A stretch of 64,000 bases of DNA from Lepisosteus oculatus (lineage: Eukaryota; Chordata; Actinopteri; Semionotiformes; Lepisosteidae), in the NCBI RefSeq assembly GCF_040954835.1, contig NC_090698.1, positions 2,168,501-2,232,500 on the forward strand. The letters run 5' to 3'. Below, piece after piece: positions 1 through 11,423 of this stretch. Numbering within the stretch: position 1 is the stretch's first letter; every line of letters starts with the position of its first letter. The position numbers and the translations under genes were made by a program. The notes under the pieces are model-generated. The model was not told the DNA's origin. It made no database searches and was given only the letters and a program-made list of their open reading frames with translations.

Positions 1-489
1 ATCCAGGTTTCTAATATTATGGCACTTGAGTAAAATTCTGACTTAAAACACAAGCCAGACCTGGGGGAACTCACACAGAATGCAATCGAAAGTATTATTC
101 AGGAGCAAGAAGAAGGACATACTCCCTTCTTAAAAATGGACAAACATCTCAGGCAAGGAGTCCAGTCCTGGTGAATCTGCAGGCTTCTTAGAGAGCGGTC
201 AAGTAAATTGGTCCAGCTGGTTTCGGCTGATTTAGCTGGTCTGGAATTAAAACCTGCAGACACACACCTGCCCCCCAGAACCGGGATTGAACCTCCCCGG
301 TCTGTCACATAGCTATGCTGTGCACGTTTATGTGAAAGATTCCTTCAAGAAACTTCCTTCTCTTAAAAAGACAAGTCTAAAAATATGTGTAAGGACTGGC
401 CTGTGCCCTCTTGACTCTCCACTGCTTTCAGGGCTAAACACCAGAAATCATGGCTCGTTGTGAATCTCAGGGACTTTGTTGTTTTGCAG

Positions 490-528
490 CTCCTGCAAAA
501 GACATTGAGACAGCCTATCAGCAGAGCT
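490..528 (+). CDS. PLEKHG2: PLEKHG-like exon a (39 nt)
   Basis: Small candidate exon between tttgcag and gtaagt. Read in phase 0 it gives LLQKTLRQPISRA, leading into QAGSEGEL of the next exon; PLEKHG3 has a comparable LRQLNEKARAAGMKHAGS stretch. It is short, so other phases cannot be excluded. Confidence 0.45.
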
Positions 529-3500
529 GTAAGTCTGTTTGCTGTTATCGTTTTCTAGTGTTGAATATTTGAGAGTTTGAGTATTATTGCATATTACTGT
601 AGTCCAGCATCCAGCAGCTTTTCTAGGTCTCTTTAAATCATCACTATCTGGAGACCTGGTCCAGCTAATCTCATGATCTCCTCAATCAGGGCATTAAGGT
701 TTAGTGACAGTGTGGGCCTCCCTGGCTGGAGCTTGGTACCCCTGCTGTAGTAAAACGTGACACTGTTGTATAGGATGTGCTAAATGTCAATGATATTGAC
801 CCTTTGCTCCATACAAAAGCTGACCTCTGACCTTTCTTCTGTTCCTTCTCCCGTCCTGTGTGCTGTTGGTGGGGCGATCTGACTTCCAGTGAGGCTGAAG
901 GTGAGCTCACTCGTACGTCTGAAGGGGCGGTGCAGGAGCTGAGATTGGGAAAGCCCACGCTGACAGCTCTACTGTCAGTTCTGATATGTTTCCACTGCAG
1001 AGAATTGATAGAATAAGCCTTTTCTGCTGTAATTCTCTAAGGTGCTTGTTGTCGCCTGGGAAGATCATCTCTTTATACTGGCGTGCTGCGCAGGTTTATG
1101 TCAGATTTCACAAGAAACACTCTGGGAACACAGTCTTGACTGGGATGTCGGTAGCTGAGGCTGAGCTTGAAGAGGGGAAACGAGAACGTTACTATCCTCT
1201 GACGGCAGTCCAGCCGTTCAGTTGGCCCTGATCTCTCTGTCTGTGTTGCGCGCAGCAGGCTGGCAGCGAGGGGGAGCTGTGCCCGGGCGCGGATGGCATG
1301 GGCTCCTCGGGCAGCGCCAGCACGCTGGCCTCCTCCGTCATCGAGGTGGAGGCCGGGCGCGACGACCTCGGACTGGGCCCGGAAGGGGACATCGCTCCGC
1401 CCACCCTGTCCATCACCGAGGAGATCTTGCAGTTCATCAGCCAGAGCCGGGCCCGGGAGGGCATGACGGACTGCCAGCTGGAGAGGGTGAGTCGCACACC
1501 AGCGAGTTTCCTTTCCTTCACGCCCCTGTGCCACTTGTCTGTCTACAGGGCATGATGTACAGAAGAAAAACACAGTCACAGAAATCAGAACAGGAGAACA
1601 CAGAGATGAGGCCAATAGCCCCTTGTCGTGTGGCTTGTTTTGAGTAGCTAGTTTATTTTAGAATCCCTTTGAAGGATGCCAAGGCAAACAAAACGGCATT
1701 TGGGTGAGCTTTGGGATTTTGAATAGTTGAGTTGGTCTCAATTCAAGACCAACATGCTTCGTGTTTCCTTTTAAATAGGACCTGTTCATCGAAGCCATTC
1801 TTCTTGTCATTGAAGGCCATTCAATTCAATTCAATGTATTTTTTTAAATAAAAATAAAGGCCTTTCTTATGCATTGTTCAGTTTTGCATAAGTACCACAA
1901 ATGTGCAGAGCAACCTCTGCCTGGAATGATGTCTCCTCAACCATTTTGCAATATCTCTGGAAGTATAGAGGGCAGAGGCCTAGTTTAGGGGTTAAAGTCA
2001 AGCTAATGTATACTGTAAGTACCATAGTGCAGGGGTGCTCATGGTTGTATTATGTTCTTTTCCACTTGATTTATCCTGCCCCCGTATTTTACCCAATGCT
2101 ACATAAATTACAAGGGAGCACAATAATAGGCTCCACATGTACCGTGCAAAGGAACACTGCAGTGCAATCAAGATGGTGCAGGCAGAGGAGTCTGGAGAAT
2201 GTGACAGGGATTGGGGAAACAGAACCCAGTCTTGGGAGTCCATGGCCTCCACCACAGTGGAGTAAATTGAAAAAAAAAAGGTTGTAGAGTGAGGTGTAGG
2301 TGCAACAAGACAGCCAGGCTCTTTGATCTGTGTAATCAAGAAAACCTTTGAATTTGGCAGGATCAGACGCAAATGGAGCCAGTGAATGAAAACTCAGCTG
2401 CTGAAGAGCTGTGTGCCGCAGAGCAGGAAGAGCATGAGGAAGAGCTCTGTCTCTCTCTAGAGACCGTCGGGGCCGAGGAAGAGGACGGCCAGGAGGAGCT
2501 AAGAGCCGTGCCCCCGCTGACAGATGAAGAAGTTCAGGTCGAGGAAGGAGAGCCTCCTGCTGCAGTCAGCGAGTCTTCTGAAGAGGAGGACCCGAGGAAA
2601 GGGGAGTCTGTGTCTTCCCCTTTGCACAGGCTGGACGAGATGGGGACCGAGGAAGAGCCTTCAGCTGTGACAGCGAACCCAGGAAGCTCTACAGAGCCTG
2701 AGGAGGAGGAGGAGGCTGCTGAGCCCACGCTTGAGGCTGAGCTGGAGCCGCAGCAGGAAGGGGTGGCCCCACACCCCACCCTCCCTGGCAGCGCCAGCTC
2801 CTACCCAGCCTGCGGCGAGGATGAACCCGAGAACCAGCGCCCAGCAGAAGGCCTGGCAGGCCACAAGCCGCTGAATTATGCAGAGGCATTGGTAGGAAGT
2901 GGGCCAATGCCTAAAAAGGAAGCCATGTTGACCAAAAACGACCGGATGATCATCGAGAAGATAAGAAACTACTATGAGACGGCAGAGGTTAGCGGTGGCA
3001 CCCTGCAGAGGAGAGACAGCATATCCTTCATTCCCACTGGACTGGTCAAAGACTCTGTTTCCCGATTCGACATCTTTGGGCAGCAGGACAGCCTCTGTGA
3101 GTCGGAAAGCAGCCGGTCGGAGGCGAGCGAGATGGATCTCTCCTCTCCGCTCACCCCTCTTCTCCTGCCAGCCACCGAAGACTCGGAGCTGGAGCTGAGC
3201 GGGTCTCTCGGTCTTAGTGACTGCGCTTTTGTGGAACGGGAAGGGACAGGCAAGGAGTCCTGGGACATCCGAGAGGAAGACAGTGGCTCTGTCACAAAGC
3301 CTGAGCCAGAGCTGGCGTTCCAGTCCTGCACGGAGCTGATGAAAGTGTGGAAGGAGAAAGAGAAGAGGCTGAGCTGCAGCGAGGGAGGAAGGCGATTCGG
3401 TTTCAGAGTCAAGCGAGCCACAGATGGAGAAGCCCCCAGCAATCAAACAGCAGCCCCTGCAAACGGGCCGCTGGTGCTCGTAGAGAATGTGGAAACGGGA

Positions 3501-6500
3501 AGAGAGGACGTGGTTGTCCCCAGGCAGGACAGCGAAGACAGCGAAGACCGAGACGGGAAGGACCTGAGGGAACTGGACACGTTGAAGAACAAAATCGTTC
3601 ACAAATCCACGCCTTGCGGGGATTCGGAAAGCACTCCGAGCCAGGACCCCCCCAGAGCAAAAGAGGAGCCCTACTCCAAGCACGCAGGGGTGACCCTTTG
3701 TGGGGCGCTCGAGAGGCCTCTCTACAGCGTGCCCCCGGACGTCACCGGGATCAGCCTGCACGAGGGAGGAGACGTGTGCCTCCCGGAGAACTCGGAGAAG
3801 ATCCTGAGCAGGGTGCAGGTACTGGCCCGCATGTACAGTGCCAAGATCGGACGCATGAAGACGCCGCTCCACAAGAAGGTGTGGGAGGCCAGGGGGCCGG
3901 GGAGGCGAGAGGACCTCGGAGAGGCCAGGGCTGACCCAGCCTGGAGGAGGCCAGCGGCCCAAACCACCGCGGGTAAGCAGCCTGTCGCCGACAGCTCCCA
4001 AACACACTCCAGCTCGGCTCGCCCTGGGCCTGCAGCCACACACAGGGCCACCCGCAAACTTAACATCTCGGCAGACGCTCGGGGGGCTCGTTTCACTGCG
4101 AATAAACTGAATAAATTCATCTGAAGTGGCGGTGTTTGTTTTTGACGGAATGGCTTTGCTTTGTTCTGAGGACGTTAAAGAAAGATCGGGATAGGCAATA
4201 AAAACTGATTTAAAGTCGGACTAGAGTGTGTCCACCCCCATATAGTCCACACTGACCCCATTTGTTAATGCGTCAGTCAATTTTTAATATACATTGAAGC
4301 GCTTCGATGGAGTTTATTTAACTAAAGTTCGGGAGGGATGACAACAACCACGCTCAGTCATTCCCAGCCGTCAGCGATTAGCAATCACTCCCTTCGTCCT
4401 TCCTCCACCGAATGCTATAAATACCAAATGCGATATCTCTCTCTCCCTCGCGTGCGACTTTCGCATCCCACCTCCACCCCAAGTCCACCTCTGCAGCTGC
4501 CCCTTGGTTACCTCGCGGGGGGTCCTGGCCTCCTCGTCCTATGGCCAGGAGGTCGGCCCTCAGCCAAGCGGGTTAAGCCAAATATCCACTCCACAATAGT
4601 TCGCCACGCTTTGATTTTGGGGCGTTGTCATTCCTCATGAAACGAAAGAACCACCAAAAAAGAGTGTTTATGCCATTGTATAGGCTTGATGAAGCCTACA
4701 TTGAAACTGGGGTTTACAGTTCTGGCAAGGGATGCGGGAGATTGTTGACACTGACAAGAGCAGGGCATGATGGGGAATACCCAAAGACAGGAGTCAATGC
4801 ATGCTGACAAGTCACTGATATGTGTGTGCAGTGTGGGCGATCACAAGGGCCCATCCAAACGCCAGATAAGGGAGGAATGGGGTTTGGGCGTAACTAAAAA
4901 CCTTGTGTGGAAGGTTTCCGCTGGGCTTTCCTTTGATCTCTTTTATCTTAATATACTCTGCATTTTCTAATGTTCTACCTGTGCCAACTCGTCGGCTTTA
5001 TCATTCTGATTCCCTCAGACAAGTCACAAAGAAGACTCAGGTCACACGAATCGCTTACTTTGTCTAAAAAGCATGTTCTCCTGCCCTCTTTTCTCCATCA
5101 GGACGTCCCATGGTGCCCAGAGAGCCGCAGCTGTATGGGCATGTCCTCATCCGAGAGCAGCTGTCCCCCACCTACCTGCAGGAGAGCAGGTGCATCGTCT
5201 CCGCACCCCGGAGCAGCGCCTCAGCTCTGGAGCCCTCCAAGACTTTGTTGCATCCTCTTCCATCTCCTTTTGAACCACCTGAAGGAGATGCAGAGATCCA
5301 GGAAACACCCTCCTTGGATTGCAGTCCTGAGATAGGTCTACCCAGCTCTGAGCAAGCACCACCATCCAACAGCACGGACTCCTCCCCAGACACTCCTCCC
5401 CCAGGAGCTCCATCCCCCAGAGCTTCGGAAGTTAACCAGGCCTCAGAGATCAACTTAAAAGACAAGCTCGAGGTTCTTCAGGACGTAACTCTGACAGATC
5501 AGTTTGGTTCAGGATCTTGGCTGTCATCGGCTGAAGCTGACAGTCCGGCATGTGCTCCAGGAAATTCATCGGAAGCCGGTCCAATGCCCTTGAAAGAGAC
5601 TTTTGATAGTCCAGTGGCCTCTGGAAGTGGAGACCCCACTTTGGCATGCCCTCTTCCTCTGGTGTGTGAAGAAGTGAACAAATTGTTATCCAGCACAACA
5701 GTCCTAGAAGGCTCTCTGGCTTCCTCTTCGGATCAGGTCCAGGCCCGGGATGAGTTTCATACTCTGCGAGAGGAGGATGATCTGCCCTACCGGAGTGCTG
5801 AAGGGGAAGGATGTAAACTCAGTTCTGAAGATAAAGACAGTTGCCAGTCATGTTTAGGTGCACCAGAGTGGGAGAGCGACATCACTATAAGCACATCAAA
5901 TAGCGGGGAACAGCACGCCAGCAACAGGGGTGCATTGGCATCATGTCAGGTGGTGCAGAACCATACTGATGTTCCTGAAGATGCAGCGGAGTGTGTCAAA
6001 CAGCCGTCCCCTGCTACTTCCTTGTCATCATGCCTCCCATCTGTCCCCGAGGACTCCGCCGTTTTCACTTTGACATTCGCACTGGGTGATGGAGCTTGTG
6101 ATGACCATCAGGCCGGTCAGAATGATGAGTCCTCCGTATCTCCACAACACACTCTGCCTCTGGAGGATGCTGGAGAAGGGACTCCATTGGCATCTCCGAT
6201 AGTACTGTTGCCTGCAACGTGTGCAGTGAAGGAGATTTTGGGGTCAGACCTTCAAGGCACTACGAGATCTGACCCACTCCAAGAAAAGGACGGGCTTCCT
6301 CAAAACCAAAGCTTAACAGCTCAGACAACTGATGAGGACTTGTCAGATACACAGCCCTCAGATTCGTCATCTTCAGAGCTTCTGCCAAAGTTCACCAGCC
6401 AAAGACCCCTTAACTTACCCACCACACGAGGCAGAAGAAACCTGGCTCTGAGCCTGGAAAGACAGGGGTTGTCTGTCCCTAACCCAAGGTGTGTTCCTCC

Positions 6501-8658
6501 ACTTTCTGACTTCGCAGTTGAGATAACAGGACATTCTAAAGATGTGGATAGATGGCCCACTTAAAAGAAGTTCTAATATTCAGATTTATAAGGAAATGTA
6601 GTAGCACAGTGTTGCACTTACGTTTTTGAGGGCATGTTACATTTTCCGTTCAACATGTTTGAGTCTGAGGTTTTGCCTGATACCTAGATCGTTTGTTCTG
6701 TTCATTTTTGTAGGGTGTGGTGAACGACTGCAAAATGACAAAGTACCAAGAAGGCTAAAGCTTTGTGTATCTTAAACTTAAAACTGTGCTTTTGCATGAT
6801 TGGCAGTACAGTCGGATTCCCAATGGGTTAACTAGACTTTTTCCTTTCCTCTCATTCCAGGTACCCTGAAAGCATCAGAGATGACGTTTTTCCCGATACA
6901 TCCCTGAGAGTTACAGGACACTCCCAGACTAGAAAACCAAATTCCCAATACTTACAGACCCCCTCAGGGAATACAATAAATCCCCCATCTGCCAATAGCC
7001 ACGCAAACGTGCCGTCTGCATTTATCCCTGGAGTTCGTCTTCGGTCACACTCTCCAATGAGAAACATCCATCCTCCATCTGCTTCGTCCAGCTCCAGTGC
7101 TCTGGCCAAGTCTTTGGCAGCTTCCTGCATCAGCCAGACTTTAAGTCAGACCCTTGCTAGAAGGAGTGCCAGACTGCAGTCTGTTCTTCCAGGAAGCTCA
7201 AATACAAAGAACCCTTCTGCGTCTCTACCTCCTGCTTCTGGATCGGGTCTGAGGTTTAGGTCCCCTTCACCCAGACCAAGCTCCCCTTCGGGATCTCCAC
7301 AGAGCCCCAGTATTCCAGGTACACCCAAGACTGAATGTTCCTTCCCAGGAGACCCTTCCACAACAAGGAGTGGAAGCTCCCATCCTTCATTGTCCAGGAC
7401 AAGCCCATCTCCCATGCTGTCTCCTCCACCGTATCGGAGCCAGAGGTCCATATCACCTGTAGCATCAGTTAGTCTCCAGCAGGTTCCTACCCCACCACAG
7501 TCAAGATCCCTTGCCTTAGAGCTTTTAAGTCACAGTAATTCAAACAATAACAACAATAAGGCATCCTCAGCAAGCCTAGGACAGGGAGTGTGCTCCCCAA
7601 ATTTGGCAAGAGCTTCCATTTCTTCCCACAATCGAGCAGCCAGACCATTCTCTTCTGCCTCAGAGCCCAGTTCCCGGGTCCAGTCTCCTTCCCCATCCTG
7701 CGCCAGAATCTGCTCGCCGCCTCCCGCCCTGCTGCCACAGGCACAGACACGAGACTGCGCCACCTTGAAAGCCAAGCCCCCCCACCCCTCCCACCCCAGA
7801 GGGCCTCGCTCCTTCACCCCTCTGTCCCTCTCTCAAAACCGCTCAGGGTCCTCCTCCACCTGCTCCTCGCCTCCTTGCACCAGCCCTCGAGTCACCTCCC
7901 CGTCCCCCCTAGGGGTCCCTCCGAACACAGGTGCGCACCCTCAGACCCTCCGGAGACCACGAGGGAACAGCCTGCCCTTCATCGGCCGGACGGATGGGCC
8001 TCCCAGCCCTTCGCAGATCACTGGGAAGATCTCTTGGGGAGATGGCGGTCCTGATGCTCGGAGGTCCCTGAGTGTTGATCATGATCCAGGGCCGGTTAGC
8101 CCCAGGAGGACCTGTAGCAGCCCCCCTTGTCTCAGCCCGGTGTCCCTGTCTCCAACAAGGCAGGGCCCTCACAAGAGCAGCACCAGCATACAGGATTACA
8201 CCAGCATTGCCTGGCCGTACATCCAGGAACTGTTGACCAAATATGATTCGTCCGATTTGGGAGATTGCCCTCAAAGACCCAGTGAGGACTCGCTGTCGTC
8301 GGGCTGCCCTGAGACCAGTTCGGAAGACCCGGATCTCTGTGACACCAGTTTCAGGAGCAGCATCATCTGCGCCTACGTGAACAGCAAGCCCCTCTCCCAA
8401 AGGGGCTCGTCCGAAACACCCGATCCGTGCATGGATGGCGAAGACGGAGACTCTGGTCAGGCCCGTGGCAGAGGCTCAGTAAAAACAAGCTACGCCACCA
8501 CGGTTAACCTCCAGATCGCAGGCAGTGGAAGGATCACGTCCTTCAGCAACGCACAGGTCAGCCTGACCCAAACTCTGGCACCGGCGTCGGACAGCCAGAG
8601 CACGAGACGGGTCAACGGATGTAATGTTGTTGCGTCTCCGAACTGCAAAAGACTCTGA
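490..8658 (+). CDS. PLEKHG2: PLEKHG2/PLEKHG3-like RhoGEF, C-terminal part, 5 exons
   Basis: PLEKHG-family proteins are Dbl-type exchange factors for Rac/Cdc42 with an N-terminal DH-PH module; only the long disordered C-terminal part is in this window. Exons are 490-528, 1256-1486, 2361-3972, 5102-6488 and 6861-8658 (TGA). All junctions have GT-AG ends and matching phases, giving about 1,688 residues here, already longer than the whole human PLEKHG2 or PLEKHG3 as I remember them. Family landmarks seen are LSITEEILQFISQSR, DRMIIEKIRNYYETAE followed by SISFIPTGLVKDSVSRF, SEKILSRVQVLARMYSAKI, and a C-terminal SIAWPYIQELLTKYDSSD block. PLEKHG3 carries related blocks in the same order. Linkage to VASP (both on human 19q13) favours PLEKHG2, but the paralogue is not proven. 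The 5' exons lie before the window. Confidence 0.8.
1256..1486 (+). CDS. PLEKHG2: PLEKHG-like exon b
   Basis: Seventy-seven codons, phase 0 at both ends, acceptor cgcgcag and donor gtgagt. It encodes QAGSEGELCPGADGMGSSGS at the start and LSITEEILQFISQSR near the end, finishing QLER. An alternative acceptor three bases downstream would drop the first Gln. Confidence 0.75.
2361..3972 (+). CDS. PLEKHG2: PLEKHG-like exon c, acidic and conserved block
   Basis: Begins DQTQMEPVNENS after acceptor tttggcag. The first ~160 residues are Glu-rich and low complexity. Then comes the family core DRMIIEKIRNYYETAE, SISFIPTGLVKDSVSRF, and ELMKVWKEKEKRL, and near the end VQVLARMYSAKIGRMKTP. I place the donor at GCGG|gtaagc (3972/3973): it leaves one base, which pairs with the two-base phase of the next acceptor to make Gly-Arg-Pro. 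The frame stays open to a TGA at 4122-4124, but the residues after 3972 are probably intron. Confidence 0.8.
5102..6488 (+). CDS. PLEKHG2: PLEKHG-like exon d
   Basis: Acceptor ctccatcag; coding begins (G)RPMVPREPQLYGHVLIREQL. The exon is Ser/Pro/Glu-rich and probably disordered, with a basic RPLNLPTTRGRRNLALSLE segment near its end. Donor AAG|gtgtgt leaves two bases that complete an Arg codon with the next exon. The donor is weaker than the others and was chosen on phase. The frame runs on to a TAA at 6562. Confidence 0.75.
6861..8658 (+). CDS. PLEKHG2: PLEKHG-like terminal coding exon
   Basis: Acceptor ctcattccag; begins (R)YPESIRDDVFPDTSLRVTGH and ends ...SPNCKRL and TGA. Very rich in Ser/Pro with many PxxP stretches (about residues 80-390 of the exon), so SH3 or 14-3-3 docking is possible but untested. 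A more ordered segment, SIAWPYIQELLTKYDSSD, lies near 8190-8250 and matches the position of FSWPDVRELCSKYASRD in PLEKHG3. Confidence 0.85.
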
Positions 8659-10175
8659 TGGGTGATGATGCAGGCTGAAGCTTCCTTCTTATTTCAGTCC
8701 AGAAGTGACGTCCCTCGTTTAATACTATCTTTTGATGATGTTTGCTCTTTTTTACCACCCCTAATGACGTGAAAGAACCGGATTTTATGTTTTACGTCCA
8801 GTTGAAGGGGTGCAGTACATTCCCATTCCAGCTTTTAGAGTAAATCTTATACCGGCTCTTATTTATGAAGTGGTTTTGTTTTCCCTGTCTGGCACTTATT
8901 GCTGTTTCCTCATTTGGCACAAGGTCTTTAGGCTGAGAGTGGGTCTGACGTGTCTGTGATATGAACTCGTATTTCAGGCTAAACTGAGATGTTAATGTTT
9001 TGTGTATTAGAAATGAAACTGGGCATAAAATGGCAGAAGGGGGAACTTCTCTACAAACTGAACAAAACTGACTAATGCAAGAGGTGAACTCTCAAAAACA
9101 CGGAGAAAGGGGGCCATGTCTGCTTTGATGAAAGTGAGAAAAAAGCAATCCTACAGTATCTTTCCTCTGGGTAGAGGCATCATCAATTTCCACAGCGTTC
9201 CCAGAAGGTCATTTTCAAAACTTACTCTGCACAGTGAGACAGACAAAGGTGTCTCATAGTTACTCACCCAGACACGTTGTTGAATCCACTACATGGGGAC
9301 CATTGGAGATTCAACAGCTCTTGGTATGCCTGGGCCAGCTCAGGTGAGGTGAGGTGGGGTGCCTCGGTTCTTTTATTTACCCCTTCGGTTGCTGTGTCAC
9401 CCATTTAATTTCATGATTGTGGCCATTGCTGGTGTGTCATGTCAGGCTCAGGACAGTTTCCTAACTTTTTATTTCCAAAAACCAGACATCTAAAGTGATT
9501 TAAAGGGACCAGCTGTTTACTTATGAAATCTGGGGCATTTTTGGTTGCAGTGGCCCTGAACCCACATGCCCTGTAGGGGGGGGTCATTCATCACGACTTC
9601 TTCTGAAATTCCAAAACTCTTTTCAGGGACGATACCAATATCCAGAGGCACGAGCAGCCATCACAGAGCCAACAAGCAGTGTAGAGTCTGTGTTCTGCAT
9701 TCATTTGCACAGGGTGGCAGCTCAAGCCTTCCCATTGGGTCTGGCTTCCTGCTTGCCCTGTACCTTCTCCCTGATAACAAGCCATCGCATTCCTCACTGC
9801 CCACCTCCTATTTTGCACCATCTGCAAGTTAGCAGAATTTGTCAGTATTGGGTTTGAATGTTCAGTATTGTCTGTTTTTCATTTTTGTCGCTTTGACTGC
9901 CTCACTCATGTTGTGTTGTGTGTTTATCGTGAAGTGGATAATACTGTAAAAAAGGGAACAATTAAAAAGCCTAGGAATTCATTATTAATGTTATCGACTC
10001 GTGGTTTCATGTGGCGTTTGTGTACGTCTGCAGGCGATGAACGAGAGGAAGAGCTGTTTCTCCCTGCGACGTCAGCACACAATTCAAATCCAGCATCAAA
10101 ACAAAGCTATTTGCACCAATTCATTATGAGCGCAATATTTTTCTTCTTTGTGAAATAAAAACTGTTCTATCCAAC
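8659..10175 (+). other. Probable 3' UTR of the PLEKHG-like gene
   Basis: No coding frame with family character was seen. The first clear AATAAA on this strand is at 10154-10159, so the 3' UTR would be about 1.5 kb. A closer non-canonical signal cannot be excluded. Short ORFs here show no motif. Confidence 0.45.
10154..10159 (+). terminator. Candidate poly(A) signal, PLEKHG-like gene
   Basis: AATAAA about 1.5 kb downstream of the PLEKHG-like stop codon. It is the first canonical hexamer on the plus strand after the stop. Confidence 0.4.
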
Positions 10176-10487
10176 TTTATCTCGCGATCTCTTGGTTTTC
10201 TGGATCAGACAATGATTTAGAGTCTCAGCCAAAGCCATGGAACAACGTGGCTGCTCATTTCTTTTCTAGGAGGGGGTTGGTTTTACATCAGCTTGCAGAG
10301 GACGTCAGAGAAGTATGTGCATGTCTGTGTTCCAGCAAGGAGAGACGAGTTATTTGTTCAGCAAGTACTGAAAACCCTGAAATTAGTTATAGAGGACCAA
10401 GGAAAGGGCTTTTCGACTCTCCATACGATTCCAACAGGACAGAGAGAGAGCATGAGAAGTATCAGACACATTTGTGATCAATCATAT

Positions 10488-10493
10488 TTTATT
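10488..10493 (-). terminator. Candidate poly(A) signal, minus-strand gene
   Basis: TTTATT on the plus strand reads AATAAA on the minus strand, about 310 nt after the stop codon at 10800-10802. It would place the 3' ends of the two convergent genes close together without overlap. Confidence 0.45.
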
Positions 10494-10799
10494 ATAAATC
10501 CAGACAAGACGTTGCACATTGAAAATCATGTTGTTGTTACACTGTTTAAATTCAATCAGGCAAAACAAGGAAAACGTTTTGGCATGAAAATCGCTATATA
10601 GAGTACGGCACTCTATAGAGTGTGAGAATTGCTATACAGCTGTTTTGCTAGACACAGTGCGCCCACTACCCACTCTGCTGATGGGGACTCATCCTTGTGA
10701 TTTCCTATGTTTCTTGTGCTGGGAAGCCCGTCGTTCTACACTTGATTTCTGTGTTTCATTGACAATGGGGTTTGTGGTGACCTCGTGTCACCCCGGGTG

Positions 10800-11423
10800 T
10801 CACTCGGAGGGGTACGGCCTGGGGCCCTTCAGCAGTTCTGAGGACCTCACTGTTCCTCTGTACGGGACCGAGAGAACAGTGCCCCCTGCCATCACCCTGT
10901 CCTGGGACCTGGCTGTGTCCCTGTCCCGGCCCGTCGGGCCCCCCATGAGCGATTCGATGGGGCTCATGGGGATCCCGCTTGGCCGGGCTGACTTCCCTGA
11001 CATGAGCGATTCGTACGGGGTCAGAGTGTGCTCTCCGGCCCGCAGGCTGACTGGGACGGCCTGCTTCTCGGGGGCCGGCGCGCCGAACACGCCTGGCGGC
11101 TTTTCCGGCCTCCCTGACGGAACCGTCTCCCCCGACAGCGACGTCCCCTCCCACCTGAAGAGCACATGCCTTCCGCCTCCCAGCTCTGCCTCGCCTCTTG
11201 CCCCGGAGTCCGTCACCTCCCCGGGCGGCGCGCCCCCCTGCTTCTGCGATTCCGAGTCCTTGGATCCGGGTGTCTCCTCGGCCCTCCCCTGCTTCGCCTC
11301 CCCAGCGCCCCTCTGCTCCTCTCCCTGCTTCTGGTCCTGAAGGACAGTGGGAGAGCGAGACCGCCTGAGACCCCCTCCCACCCCATCAGCAGGGTCCCGC
11401 AGTGCCGGGGGGGGGACCCAAGC
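10800..11423 (-). CDS. Array gene terminal exon, 207 residues plus stop
   Basis: Acceptor ggtgctgcag, phase 0, begins AWVPPPALRDPADGVGGGL and stays open to a TGA at 10802-10800. It is Gly/Pro/Ser/Arg-rich. Two copies of an ESLM motif (TPYESLMSGK and SPIESLMGGP) share the 12 bases GAATCGCTCATG. The end is VRSSELLKGPRPYPSE. No known domain is recognised. Confidence 0.6.
   Translation of the reverse strand, partial: AWVPPPALRDPADGVGGGLRRSRSPTVLQDQKQGEEQRGAGEAKQGRAEETPGSKDSESQKQGGAPPGEVTDSGARGEAELGGGRHVLFRWEGTSLSGETVPSGRPEKPPGVFGAPAPEKQAVPVSLRAGEHTLTPYESLMSGKSARPSGIPMSPIESLMGGPTGRDRDTARSQDRVMAGGTVLSVPYRGTVRSSELLKGPRPYPSE

Noticed and set aside
2661-4043. 460-codon minus-strand frame
   Set aside because: Shadow of the PLEKHG-like exon, whose plus-strand frame carries recognised family blocks.
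10645-11340. 231-codon plus-strand frame
   Set aside because: Antisense to the terminal exon of the minus-strand gene, which has a phase-matched acceptor and a poly(A) signal. The plus frame has neither.
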